Positions 35,284 to 47,455 are shown, counted from the stretch's first letter. The stretch is 64,000 nt of DNA from Unio delphinus (GCA_029339505.1 JAQISU010000096.1:7080001-7144000); one strand, 5' to 3'. Notes: generated by a model from the sequence alone, not told the origin. Numbers and translations are program-made.

Positions 35284-35790
35284 AGATGTACTACCTTCTT
35301 AGGGGTGCGACAGAGAGTAGGTTAAAAAGTTATTCTGGCCATTTTATTCATGACTATCCTGGTCCCAAATAAGGGAAACCTCCCGCCTAATTTTGTTACC
35401 TTTCCTTCTTAAGCAGATTTCAGCTGGAGTAATAATTTGATAGATATTATAGCCTCGATCAGCACTGCGTTAGGACACAGTGATCGGGCAGTCTCTGCCA
35501 ATCTTCAGGATGCATACCATCACATCCATATTCTTTCTTTCACACATGACTTACCAACAGTTTGGGTTCTGCTGTTTGGCATAGTCTCCACGTCCAGAGC
35601 GTTTACCACTGGTCTAAGAGTAGTTGCATTCCTTTTAAAGTCGCCAAGTATCACAATCCGCCAATATTTCAATGATTGATGGTCCACGGTGACCAGCCTG
35701 TGTCTTCTGCCAAAAATGCTCAGTTTTTACTATTTAGGGATGTCGAACAGCCATTTCCAAGACTACCAAAATTTCTGCAACTGGGACAGA
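35284..35790 (+). mobile_element. DIRS-like reverse transcriptase remnant, right part
   Basis: The plus-strand frame 35437-35679 reads AVSANLQDAYHHIHI, then TTGLRVVAFLLKSPSITIRQ and YFND. This fits the DIRS RT pattern of 'SVDLQDAYHH.PI' (motif A) followed, after a shortened loop, by 'RV...LRS.GI...YLDD' (YFND replaces the catalytic YLDD-like motif). Similarity to the following 'LG..' block (LGMSNSHFQDY) near 35737 is weaker. It continues the left part across the LTR element inserted at 29857-35279. Confidence 0.65.
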
Positions 35791-36724
35791 TTCTTTCTAG
35801 TAGACCTGATTAGGTCATTCAAACCGCAAAGACCTGTGTCTCGTTCTATAGTGCCTGAACGGATTCTGTCTGGTGTTATTTGGTCTCCAAATACCCTCCA
35901 AACCTTTGTGTGAAGCTTCCTTTGTAAATCGTACCTACAAGATGGTTCTCTGGTTTACCACAATGTCTGCAAGACAAAGGAGCGATTTATGCCTTATCGA
36001 TACAGTAGGGTTGTAACAGGTTGGACGGGATTTGTGAGCCAGTTTCTCTCCTTTGCCAACCAGAAGTTTCTTAGCAAATGACTAGCTTCCATCAGTTGCC
36101 CCACTTCCATCCCTTTAGAATTTATACTTCAGTATAATAATGAAACAGCTGTAATGTTTAAATGACATGACCACGTTTACATAGTTCTTTGCAGGAATTT
36201 CTAGTCACTACTCGAACATAAAAATAATAACTCGGCCATGCAACTGTTAGCCTATTTGCAGAAATAAAAGTAGCATACAATTATTTAAATGCTTGATCTT
36301 TTTAAAGGTTTGATCTTTAAAAGCAGTGACTGTCTGAACTGAACTGCATTAATATATTTCGGACATTTCTAATGTATAGCCCCACGGTATCGAATGGGAT
36401 AGACTTGAAATGGTAAACAGCCTTATGTCCATTACTTTTATGCAGTTCTATGGAAATCAGTTCTTCACAAAGATAGAAAAATGAAAATATAAAAAGAGAT
36501 ACATTTTCTTTTTCAAAAAGTGCTTGTCCCCAAGTAGTTAAATAACTTATCTTATGTGTACTGGTACTAAGTAGAAGTGTGTGATAACACACCAAATATA
36601 AACAAATATCAAGAAGATTAAAGTCGTGCATCAGCCGGCCCCTTGAAAACCATATGTTGATCCAAACATCACCGTCAACGGCCAATAACTCGTACGTAGC
36701 AAACCGCTTGACCTACCTTTGCTG
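35791..36724. other. Intergenic stretch
   Basis: The first 300 bp may still belong to the DIRS-like element (a frame reading RSIVPERILSGVIWS), but I cannot place it. The remainder shows no recognisable gene or repeat. Confidence 0.4.
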
Positions 36725-37240
36725 CACACTGTCACAGCGTCACTATTAACGAGGTGAACTTTTACATTGCTAGAGCCAGTGCAACTTTTGGAAGATTGTT
36801 TGCTAACGTCTGGAATAGAAGAAGCATCAGCATCCAGGTCCAAAATAAAGGGCTACGGGACAGCTGTGCTCCCCACACTACTTTACGCGTGCAAAACGTG
36901 GACGGTATACCAAAGCCACGCCAGGAAGCTGAACCACTTTCACACCACAAGTCTCACGAAAATTCTCAACATCCAATGGCAGGACTAGGTTCCAGACACT
37001 GAGGCACTTACCCAAGCAGGTATTCCAAGTTCCACACCATTATCTGAAAGCTGCATTGAAAGCGTTCAACATAAGCCTCGATTCATGTCACTTGGCGTTC
37101 CTCCGTACACAAAGGCTCAAAGTTGTGCGAATCTAGCAGGATAGCTACCGCAGAGCTGAAGAGGCAAACCAGAAAAGTACGTGCCATCAACCCTCCTGGA
37201 GATGTCCCATTCATCCCCCGTCTTTTATGCAAATGAACAT
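36725..37240 (+). mobile_element. LINE 3' (C-terminal) fragment
   Basis: Plus frames read FYIARASATFGRLFANVWNR, then after a frameshift VLPTLLYACKTWTVYQSHAR, LNHFHTTSLTKILNIQWQD, a stop, VPDTEAL and AGIPS. These are the well-known post-RT blocks (ALLYGCETWT...HLRCLRKI..IKWQD..PD.EVL..A) of widespread invertebrate LINEs. At least two frame breaks make it a pseudogene. Confidence 0.85.
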
Positions 37241-39888
37241 TCCGGATGACTAAAATGGTCCTTGTCAAATCGACAGACGAACAACATAAACAAATCTGAT
37301 CGAATTTAAATGTCGTATGTGATATCAACCCTCAACTAGATATTTGAATATAGCTTTAAACATATGCCAAACGCAACCAAAACAAACGTGTTTGGAACGT
37401 GTTGAGACCCATATGTCAGTTTATTATCCAAATGACATGTGCGAATTATCACTGGACCATTCAGAACCTTACTATTAAGCTACTGAAACACTAATACTGT
37501 GATAATTTATATAACTGGCATTTGAAACAAAAGGTCAAAGAAGATAAATCTTTTAAAAATGGATTTTATACCGTATCAATTATGTTTGTACGTGTTACAT
37601 CCTTTGATAATGGTAATCTCGCCAGTTTTATGTCCTAATGTTTTAATAATTTCAAACTTACGATTAATAACTTGCGATGAATAACATTTATAAAGAAAAA
37701 GAAACTACTGCCTCCACTTTAACAGAATCTAAGAAAGGACTTTCACGTATTGGAAGAATATTGAGAACAAAATTAATTGATATAAATATCCATATATGCC
37801 GTATTGTAAATAGCTGAAGATAAAAACTCAGCATAAAGCACTTTGAATCCTCGGTTGTCACAGACCATACACATTGTGTTAAGTTTAGTGTCGAAATCGA
37901 AAGAAATGAAAGAAGAAAAGTATAAGCACTACAAGCAATTTGAAGAAACTTAAAAAGTCTGAGAGTGGTATTATCCGAATTAAGTGCATTGTGAGCCTCG
38001 TCACATATGGGTACACAAATTAAGAGGCTAAATGAGTCTTGATATGATCGAAGTATGCATCTAAAGATTAGCCCATCTTATCCAGGCAAGGTTCTAATAA
38101 GCTAACCATATCTTCCTTTTGATCGATCAGATATTTCTGTGCTTCTGGTCTGTGAATTTCTTTGGAATCTGCGGAAAGCCTTCGCATCCAATAAAGTTCC
38201 AAGTTATTCATATTTGAACAGCGATCCTACATTATCTCTGTAATAGATAATAAATAAGCACTTTTCCACAACCGGTCTGTGTTGGTACCAATACATCATT
38301 TAACTAAATAAAATACACCTGTAATAACTTGTCTCGGGTAAGTAGTCATACTTTCGATGCTATTCTTGCATAGCATCCTTTTAAAGTTAGTTGCCTCCAC
38401 CATTTTCGGTCGATGTACAATGCACCGCTGTTACACGCTGTTGGTTAGTTGGCATCACATACTAAGTGAGGTAACTCATGAAATCCAATAAGTCTCTCAA
38501 GGATAAGGTTTTGAAATATCTTATCGATCCGCCAAGTTATAGATGTAACAATATCGGAACTTTGGATAGCGAAGATGGGGTCAGAAAAAAGGTGCAGAGT
38601 AGTTTATTCTTGTTCGCTACTGGTAAGCCCTCTCAATACCTACATATTCCAGCTTAAGAATCGAACCTACGTTGACAGGTGAGATGGAAGTAATCGGTAA
38701 TGGCGAGTGCTTTAGACCAAACTCCGCTCAACCCTCCCTCCAAAAGGCGTTAAGAATGTGCTGACCACATGTATGACCAGCATAAAGAGACGGATTAAGC
38801 CGGCTATACAAAAGAGTAGGAACTGAGGACAAAGTACTGCTACGTAGGAAAAAGATCCGTAATTCTGCCCTACTCCTAGTGGTATTGTTTTCTTGCCGAC
38901 GACTTATCCAGAGACAGAGGTTCTATGATCGGAGGTCGACATTTTGTAATAGTAATGGCTGTCAAATACACCCAGGTGTAAAACATAAGCATTGAAATGT
39001 ATTTAGGCAATTAAAACAAGTTTAGTAAATATGCCTTGAACTTTTTAGTAAGTTTAATGAATCAAAGATAAAGGTTTAAAAACAAAAATCATATTTGAAA
39101 TTGTTAGATAGGATTAAAACTATTATTTAAAAAAAAAATTACACAGTCCGTGAGAATCGAGAGTAATAAGTTTTCAAAGTCACACCTGAAAGGAGTACAG
39201 ATTCTTCCGGGAGAAATGTAAATGAGTAACGATTGTACTATAGTAAAACTAAAACGTAGCGTGAATTTTTTAACGACACTGAAGCCTACGCGCGCCAATG
39301 GTTTCACAAGTTTTGGTTCCATTAACATTCAGCTAGATGTATCGATCAGACTTATGAAATAGTTCAACGAGGGAAAGAGAATTGAATGTAGAAAAATTTA
39401 CCATAAAACAAGATCTCTGGATAGAATGAACATGAAATGGATGACACTGAACGTTTGTTTTGATAACATACACTCCTAATTAGATGGGAGATAAACGAGA
39501 GCACAAGATATATGTTTGATAGGACTATTTCAGATAAGTATCAACAATAACCAGAATCTCGTGTACTAATTAGTATATAATTGTGAGAGAAAAAATGCAT
39601 AAACTAGAAAAATGCCTGCAATAGCAATTTTGTTTCCTCTATTGAACTGTACTAAATACTCCCCTCAAACAAATTAAATGGATTTTCAGAATAGGGTTTA
39701 GTTGGATAGTCACTGATTCAAATATATCTGGTAAATATTGATATTATACCAAAATCTGAACTTGAAAATGATGCATCCGTGAATATGTAGGAGATAGTTG
39801 GCGATAAATATATTAGAGCAAATATAGCGTGACTGCAGATGAAAATGATATGGATGTATGTTGATTCTATTTATTTTAATGACAAAAT
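37241..39888. other. Intergenic stretch with little recognisable content
   Basis: No supported gene. A SINE A head fragment lies at about 38683-38735 (GGTGAGATGGAAGTAATCGG, TGGCGAGTGCTTTAGACC). The rest looks unique. Confidence 0.45.
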
Positions 39889-39900
39889 ACCATTATGTTG

Positions 39901-40149
39901 GGGGCCCCAAGTGGTCGAGTGGATCAAAAACGCTCTCCGTTACAGATAACTGCCATCTCACCTCTGTCTGCGTGGGTTCGAGTCTAAGATTCAGCCAATG
40001 TGGGTCTGTCAGAAAGCTTATCAGTAGCTTCTCGTGGGTCGGTGGTTCTTTCCGGGGGTTTTCCCGGGTTCTTCCTCCACCATTAATAATGGCCGCCATG
40101 TTTAGCTTATCGTGTGCTGAAAAAAATGGCGTTAAACCCTACAACAACA
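39901..40149 (+). mobile_element. SINE family A, full-length with 12-bp target duplication
   Basis: Starts GGGGCCCCAAGTGGTCGAGT (A-box-like TGGTCGAGTGG), has GTGGGTTCGAGTCTAAGATT (B box GGTTCGAGTC), and ends AAACCCTACAACAACAA. The 12-mer ACCATTATGTTG occurs at 39889-39900 and 40150-40161. This perfect duplication shows LINE-type integration and a young insertion. Tail and duplication overlap by about a base. Confidence 0.95.
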
Positions 40150-40547
40150 ACCATTATGTTGGCATGAGAGGTATAATCACAAATGAGTAAAGACATCTGT
40201 AACAAATGTCTCAATATTTGTATTGCACTAGGAAAGTTGTATCACAAACGACTATGTCACAGTGAAAATGGATTCAAGAATTAGTATCATCATATGAGGT
40301 CACATATGTCATACTGTGATTTTAAAATGATGAAGCAACTCAAGACAACTTTGTAGCCAATCGTTTAGAGACACTAATTGCATACAAGTTCTTTAATTGT
40401 TTGGGAAGGGAAGCAAGACTAGTCATCAAAGTAATGTAAGCAGCAAAACCTATTGTATTCATATATGAAGATGACTCACGTTTTAACTCGTCGAGTACTT
40501 GTCGTTACATGTAGGAAAGAAAGAAGACAAAAGTACGTCAAAGTAGT

Positions 40548-41110
40548 TTAATTTACTCTACTAGACCTATCCAAATAATTTAAATTCACTGTACTAGACC
40601 TATCCAGATAGCTAATTTACTGTACTAGACCTATCCAGATAGCTAATTTACTGTACTAGACCTATCCAAATAGTTTAAATTCACTCTACTAGACCTATCC
40701 AGATAGCAAATTTACTGTACTAGACCTATCCAGATAGCTAATTTACTGTACTAGACCAATCCATATAGTTAATTTACTGTACTAGACCTATCCAGATAGT
40801 TAATTTACTGTACTAGACCTTTCCAGATAGATAATTTACTGTACTAGACCTATCCATATAGTTAATTTACTGTACTAGACCTATCCAGATAGATAATTTA
40901 CTGTACTAGACCTTTCCAGATAGATAATTTACTGTACTAGACCTATCCAAATAGTTTAAATTCACTGTACTAGACCTATCCATATAGTTAATTTACTGTA
41001 CTAGACCTATCCAGATAGTTAATTTACTGTGCTATACCTATCCAGATAGTTAATTTACTGCACTAGACCTATCCAGATAGTTAATTTACTTTGCTAGACA
41101 TATCCAGATC
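40548..41110. repeat. 31-bp minisatellite, about 18 copies
   Basis: A unit of about 31 bp (AATTTACTGTACTAGACCTA followed by TCCAGATAGTT) is repeated about 18 times. Three variants alternate: CAGATAGTTAAT or CAGATAGCTAAT, CATATAGTTAAT, and the longer CAAATAGTTTAAATTCACT. The long form recurs at the start, near 40665 and near 40945. Confidence 0.95.
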
Positions 41111-42329
41111 GAAACGTCCTTTCGTATTATGTGAATTAAAGATGATCAGCTTAATCATTTATGTGATTTTTTTATAGTATTGTTAAATCTATTTTCCCGG
41201 TACAATTGATTTGTTTAATAAATATCTACTAGTGTAATGACAACTATTGTAACATGTGTGGAATTATAGCATACTTCTATCAACAATAAAGTCCCCCACG
41301 GTACACATTTCAATTATCAATTATTTTGAACATCTTATTTTTGTACACATTACATCCAGTTATTGTAGAGGTTTCCCGTTATTTAGATTGGGTGGGGTGC
41401 TCCCAATATTATTTAAATTATTACAGAAGACCCACCCTGACACGTTTATGTCAGAACTTGAAGTAGTGATAGAGAGATGCAAAACTCCGAGCCCCCAGTC
41501 AGCGTGGCCGACAGTTAAATTAATGAATACACAAAATGTGAAATTCAAATAAACAACATTTTAATATAATTCAATAATATTCATCTCTCAAATAAAATTC
41601 AAATTAAAACCCTATCACTCGTCATTCACTCGACAAAGTGACGGCCTATTTCATCATCTGACTTAGTGTGATTGATTTTTCTCGTGTCCTTTTTTCCTAC
41701 ACATTTGAATTATCTTTCTCTGGACTGGCAATCCAAGTCCCTCCAGTCCGTCAACCTTAAGCATCCGTTCTTCCTTTTTTCTTTGTCACCTACAGACTTT
41801 AACCAACTGCACTGGAGTATTTCCCTCTGTCTCATACAGTTCATCTGGGCCCTACAAACTTCCAGTATTAACACACAAGGACATTAGAATAGCATATTCC
41901 CCTAGCTATCTAACGCACACTAACCAACAATATCATCAGATAAGCCATTGTCTTCTTTGGTCGGGTATTCGTGCACATCGAAATACCCATTCTCTCTGTG
42001 TGCACGGTATATATAGATTCTCAATCTTATTACACAGAACGATATTACATAATCAGACGCATTTCTATACATTGCACGTCTACAAATTGTACACATATAT
42101 CCACATATCCATGCGCTGATTTATTCTTACACATGATACTCCTACAAAGTATACACAAATAGTCAATCACTCTTAACTAACGTTGCACACTGCAACCATT
42201 ATACAAAGTTATAATTCAAATCAACATTTGCAAATCTATATTATCAAATAAATAAATGCACGAGGTTACTACGAATTAACCAAGTAGCGAATTACAATAT
42301 TAGTTCTTTACATAAACATTGCTCATATC
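41111..42329. other. Intergenic stretch
   Basis: No gene supported. A frame at 41256-41552 has no recognisable domain. The AT-rich stretch with many AATAAA/AATTCAAA words near 41530-41620 could be part of an old retroelement LTR, without proof. Confidence 0.35.
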
Positions 42330-42655
42330 TCAAAATATGCATGTATATCAAACACTACGAATGAATCAAACTACAAATGGTAATTCTACGTACTAAAGTA
42401 TACATACTGCAATAATTAAAGTACAATTACTTTGCCGATTACAACAATCACGCAAATAGTCACTGACCTGTACTGAAGCTCCTTGTAATTCCAAGAATAA
42501 CTAGTTTCCCGTAAATTTCGAATGACGTCGGAGTAGCTTATCTTCCCTTATTATTGTACAAGCTGGTTGAGCGACTACTGTAATTTAGTTCTCAAGATAA
42601 TTGATTTAAGCCTGCTATTCTAATGTTAGCCAAGCCTTGCTGAATTCCGATTTGA
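42330..42655. repeat. Dispersed repeat copy 2 (partner at 11860-12175)
   Basis: CAAAATATGCATGTATATCA, AATTAAAGTACAATTACTTT, GTCACTGACCTGTACTGAAG, TTTAGTTCTCAAGATAA and GATTTAAGCCTGC follow the same order as in the partner, with substitutions and small indels throughout. No coding potential. Confidence 0.75.
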
Positions 42656-43169
42656 TTTGAAGCTAAATCACGGCTTTATGGATCAGACAAAAGAAACAGA
42701 TGTCACAAATCCTGCGTAAAGCTAGTTTTTCAAGAAAATTTACGCTTTTTTCGATACAAACTCCCGGTCGTCAAGCTACCTATGCCTGGCTCTGTTAGTG
42801 TCACTGTCCATTTTTATTCATCACACCGTGGCAAAAAAATGTCGAGGGACATAAGCAGACGGTCTTATTTCATAGAGTGATTTGTAGTCTCTGCTTGTTT
42901 TCTCAGATCCAAACTTTATTATTTCCATTTAGCTAGGTTTGGAAAAGTAAATCCATGTTTCATCATCTGTATTATTCAAACGTCTCTGGTCATTTTTGTT
43001 TGAGATTGTAATAAATTTGGAAAATGCCAGTTATTTATAACTTTCCCAATTAACGATTTCTTAGATTTGTGTGATTACTTGTTTTATTATGGGAAGTCGG
43101 TGCTGGGGAAATAGTCCTCAGACCGAATAATTAGCCATTTGATCCATGAATATATTATTAACAGCTGAC

Positions 43170-43478
43170 GCATGTCTCGACAATATCAGAGTGTCCGATT
43201 TGGATGCGACAGTTCACGGGTTCGAACCCCGGCTAAATCATACCAAAGACATTTTTTAAAAAATGGTACTAGCTACCTCGCTTAGCGCTCAACATTAAGA
43301 GGCAAATGTTAGGACTGGTTGACCTGGTGTCAGGATAATGTGACTGTGTGGGACAACATGTTAAATGTCTGTTGCATGATGACACAGTACTAGACATCAC
43401 TATCAACCATCACACTTCACACATCGAAGCGATATGAATAAAATTCTTAAAGCTACATTAAAAAATCCATCCGACCCA
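43170..43478 (+). mobile_element. SINE family B copy, diverged head
   Basis: The B box ACGGGTTCGAACCCCGGCTA is intact. The body has CATTAAGAGGCAAATGTTAG, GACTGGTTGACCTGGTGTCA, GTACTAGACATCACTATC and the tail AAAGCTACATTAAAAAATCC. The A-box portion is degenerate. Confidence 0.85.
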
Positions 43479-43721
43479 AATTCACAGTTGCCACGTCGCG
43501 TTCGCCAATTGCAGATAACAGACTTATAGAACGGGTTAATCTTCCATGGAGTCTTGACTAACTTTAAAACAATAAAACCACCTCAGAATTGTAGGATATT
43601 ACAGAGAATTATGTCCATAAACTTCATCCAAAAGTCGGACCTAATATCAGCCAAAGCGTAACCAAAGAGATGCAAGATTTTACAGTTTGCTCTTTGCGCA
43701 GTATTGAACAAGTCTCTGTGG

Positions 43722-43900
43722 AGTTTAACACCATTATTCAGCACATGTTAGGCTAGTATACCCAGAAAAAAACGACCAAACCCTGGAACGCTATTGACAA
43801 GCTTTCTTTTATACCCACGATTGTCGAGCCAAGCACTAAACTCATTCAGATAGGAGTGAAATGTATGAGTGATCTGTAAAAGCGAGCGCCTAGACCAGCC
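43722..43900 (-). mobile_element. SINE family A, diverged reverse copy
   Basis: GTTTAACACCATTATTCAGC at the left and AAAAGCGAGCGCCTAGACCA at the right match the ends of the reverse copy at 46735. The middle is shortened and altered. Confidence 0.7.
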
Positions 43901-44667
43901 AGCCAGCCAGCCGAGGTTCCATCTGTGCTCAGCAACAGAGTTGTTTTTATTCTCTGATAACTTTAGGTTACTATTATTTACCGATATTTGGTTACACGCA
44001 TATAGCTACAATTGACTGGTTTCCTGCACGTGCAGCTGCAGTTCGTTTTACAAAACGTTAATTTGTCTATCGATCTGTGTTAAATGCATGAACAGGTTCA
44101 AAGAAACTAAAAGAGCTTTGAAAAAGTATTCAGAACTTTTCAAATATCCATAGTAAGTCCGTTATTCATGTATCTCATGTTTAAATATCTTTTTTATTTT
44201 GTAAATGTTATTAATTTTAAAATATAAAACAATCAGTTGCTTGCTTATGGTATAATACAAGTATATTGGCACTGAATTTTAAATTGAAGAGTAATGTGCG
44301 GGTACCGGTTGGTGAAAAAGGTAGGACGCAATATTTTAGATTGTTACAAAAATAAGCTCAGACCTGGTGGTAAGTATCTATGTGTATTATTTACTCAAGT
44401 TTATGACTTTAAACCGTAAGATTAGCTGATGTAAAAGATTTTTCGCGGTAGGACTTAATAATTTCCTCTATAAATATTATATTTTCGTGTAAGAGTGATT
44501 ATTTTTTTCAAATACATTTTTTTTAGCCTGAGCTAATATACATTGTCCATACCTGTTTCTGTTTATCAAACTGCTGTCGGCTTTTTACGAAATAATATTG
44601 ATACTCGCCCTAAGCATGACATTCGTTCAATTTTATATTTGCTTGGGTGGATAGAGTGGCATTAATT

Positions 44668-45000
44668 TTTGTTTGTTTGTTTGTTTGATTAGGATTTTTT
44701 TGAGCGTAGCTTTTTAAAAATTTTTCAGTCATATCGCTACGATGCCTGCAGTAAGACAGTTTATAGTGATGTCTAACACCGGGACATCATGCCGCAGACA
44801 TGTAGCATGATGTCCCACCCAGTCACATTATCCTGACACCAGGCCGACCAGTCCTAAAACTAACCTCTTCATGCTGACGTCAAGCGAGGCAGCTGTTAGT
44901 ACCATTTGTGTAAGTCTTTGTTATGTCTCGGTCAGGGATCGAACCCGCGACCTCCCGCTTCCGCGGGGGACGCTCTAACGACTAGGCCACCGGATCGGTG
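44668..45000 (-). mobile_element. SINE family B, full-length reverse copy with 15-bp target duplication
   Basis: The plus strand shows the tail first, then ATGTCCCACCCAGTCACATT, CGACCAGTCCTAAAAC, and the tRNA-like head inverted (AGGGATCGAACCCGCGACCT, GCTCTAACGACTAGGCCACC). The 15-mer AGAGTGGCATTAATT lies at 44653-44667 and 45001-45015. This is a recent LINE-mobilised insertion. Confidence 0.95.
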
Positions 45001-45015
45001 AGAGTGGCATTAATT

Positions 45016-45610
45016 ATTAAAACATTAAAATAAGGTTAGGTGTGGATATACAGTAGCTATACTATTTCAGTACAATTGAGCCTATTCGAGTCGTGTGCAC
45101 TTAAAATCTGAGGTAGTGGATAAAAATAGGGTCGATACCTACGAGAATATAATTCGATTATTTACGTGTAGTTATTTGCACTTTGATTGTGGGCAATAAT
45201 TGGCGGGATGTGGGTGGATGGGGGCACTGCGGAAGCATGAATTTGAAATTTATTTTCAAAATAGTTTAATGCTGCATATAAGTTCTGATGTAGTTAAAAT
45301 GACTGTTCATCAATAGAATTTGAAAGTATATTAACAGTCATGTGTTTTAATTTAACATTATGAAAAAAATGTGCTTCTTTAATCCTTATTGATTTTAGGA
45401 TTTTTGAATTTCGGAATATTTGTGTCTTAATTATGTGCAGACAAAACTCATTTATTTTCAAGTCTCAGGAGTTTAACTTAACCAAAGTTGCATTACCGTT
45501 GTATAAATTTAGGCATACATACAACAATATGTTAACTACGGTTCATCGTAAGTGTTTGTCCAGTCAGTATGTGTCTTTTGGAACTAATTGTTCGGGATGT
45601 ATATTCTGAT
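45016..45610. other. Intergenic stretch
   Basis: Nothing recognised apart from AT-rich sequence. Confidence 0.4.
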
Positions 45611-45946
45611 CAGAGGCGTAGCTATGATATTTTGCGCCCGGGGACGAACTATAAAATTGGCGCCCCAGCCCCCTCCCCGTTTAATCACATTTTTCTATTA
45701 CATTGAATAAGGAAAACATTTTAAATTTTAATAAAACATTGTATTTAAAGAAGCAGATTTATAGAAATTATAGTACATGACCCACTCAGTCACTGTCATA
45801 GACTGGTTTACATAATCTACAAAAGATTTATTTTTCTTGATTTCACTGTCGCAAACTGGTCAATTACTTATTATAATGTAACGTTGTAAGCCTCATTTTG
45901 GCGCCCCTGTACCTTGGGGACATATGTACCCCCTGCTACGCCTCTG
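45611..45946. mobile_element. hAT-like MITE (CAGAGGCGTAGC family), 336 bp
   Basis: Inverted ends CAGAGGCGTAGC and GCTACGCCTCTG are perfect over 12 bp. The 8-mer ATTCTGAT lies on both sides (45603-45610 and 45947-45954). GCGCCCGGGGAC next to the left end and GGCGCCCCTGTACCTTGGGG near the right give an extended sub-terminal inverted region. No transposase. Related copies lie at 49131, 50900 and 55479. Confidence 0.93.
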
Positions 45947-46418
45947 ATTCTGATGACAGTGGAGTAGGTAACTTCCTAGAGAGATCATGATTCTAACAGG
46001 ATTGACAGTAAAACATGCTGTAATAAAGAAAGTAAACAAAGAATGTACGTTTAAGGAGTACAGCACATACAAGGCGGATATTAACATTTCGTCTAGGAAA
46101 CATTTGAAGAGATTTAAATACTCAATCATTGTTTAGAGTTAATACAAGGAAGCAATTACTGTACTTGTGAAAGCCCCTTGTTATTTGTATCCAGTTACTT
46201 ATATCTACTAAAAACAAGATATCTTGAAAATTAACAATGACAGTAAAATTTATTCGCCGGATTTGGAATGGGATGTGACGGGAAAACGACATCTGTACTG
46301 GAAACGACAATCTAATTTGTGACACACAGAGATAGTTATATCGTTCGACAGTGAAAGTTCTAGTTGTTTCGACTTGGACGCTGTGACCGAAAAAGGTCAG
46401 ATAAAAGCTTACAGAAAC

Positions 46419-46476
46419 ATGGATAACTCTACGGCTCTGGTAGTGATATTTATCTCTCTTTTTTGGAACGTAAGGG
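46419..46476 (+). CDS. Lipase exon 1: start codon and signal peptide
   Basis: The ATG at 46419 opens MDNSTALVVIFISLFWNVR, a short polar start and a hydrophobic core typical of a signal peptide, followed by donor GTAAGA at 46477 in phase 1. Exon 2 begins in phase 1, and the join gives NVRG-FLFDNSVCYQDIGCF, with cleavage expected a few residues before the mature N-terminal VCYxDxGCF motif. The upstream in-frame sequence has no other ATG before a TTG at 46374. The exon lies 6.7 kb before exon 2, so it is supported by phase, signal and position rather than homology. Another first exon closer to exon 2 is possible. Confidence 0.65.
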
Positions 46477-46734
46477 GTAAGAATTTTAATTTTCTTTTTT
46501 ATATAAAAAAAGAAAGATCTTATTTTTATTCCATCGTTCTTGCAGAACCACCGCCGTATTCGAGTAGCCTGTTCGACCCGTTGCCACTGTTTGGTACTGC
46601 AGACCTTTACTTATAGATGGGGTGGGTTTTTTATATACATAATCGGTCTTAACACTCAATGGGGAAAACAAATCCAGATCGTGATTTGCCTACCTTTCAT
46701 TCAATTCAAGATTCAGTACGTATGTAGTGTATGA

Positions 46735-46985
46735 TTGTTTTTGTTTTTATGGTTTAACGCCATTTTTCAGCACAATATATAGGCTATACATGGCGGCCAG
46801 TATTAGTGGTGGAGGAAGAAACCGGAAAAACCCGGAAAGAACCACCGACCCACGAGAAGCTACTGGCAAGCTTTCTCACTTCACTACATTAGACGAATCT
46901 TAGACTCGAACCCACGCAGACAGAGGTGAGATGGCAGTGGTCCGTAACGGACAGCGCTTTAGACCACTCGGCCACTCGGGGCCCC
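46735..46985 (-). mobile_element. SINE family A, full-length reverse copy with 12-bp target duplication
   Basis: The plus strand runs from a TTGTTTTTGTTTTTAT tail through GTTTAACGCCATTTTTCAGC, ATGGCGGCCAGTATTAGTGG and CTACTGGCAAGCTTTCTCAC to ACCACTCGGCCACTCGGGGC at the head. TGTAGTGTATGA occurs at 46723-46734 and 46986-46997, a perfect duplication. Recent insertion into lipase intron 1. Confidence 0.95.
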
Positions 46986-47045
46986 TGTAGTGTATGAACA
47001 ATCCTATTTGATTATGTGGGCAGAGTTTATTTCGTAGTCAGCTAG

Positions 47046-47455
47046 ATGAGTGAAATACCTTAGAGAGTGTAGGGTGGAGTGAAATACCTTAGAGAGTGTA
47101 GGGTGGAGTGAAATACCTTAGAGAGTGTAGGGTGGAGTGAAATACCTTAGAGAGTGTAGGGTGGAGTGATATACCTTAGAGAGTGTAGGGTGGAGTGAAA
47201 TACCTTAGAGAGTGTAGGGTGGAGTGATATACCTTAGAGAGTGTAGGGTGGAGTGATATACCTTAGAGAGTGTAGGGTGGAGTGATATACCTTAGAGAGT
47301 GTAGGGTGGAGTGATATACCTTAGAGAGTGTAGGGTGGAGTGAAATACCTTAGAGAGTGTAGGGTGGAGTGATATACCTTAGAGAGTGTAGGGTGGAGTG
47401 ATATACCTTAGAGAGTGTAGGGTGGAGTGATATACCTTAGAGAGTGTAGGATGGA
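47046..47455. repeat. 29-bp minisatellite, about 14 copies
   Basis: A unit of 29 bp (GAGTGAAATACCTTAGAGAG + TGTAGGGTG) is repeated about 14 times with almost no change except one position, GAAATA or GATATA. The first four units are A-type. After that T-type dominates with scattered A-type units. The last unit is degenerate (GGATGGAATGATA). Confidence 0.97.
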
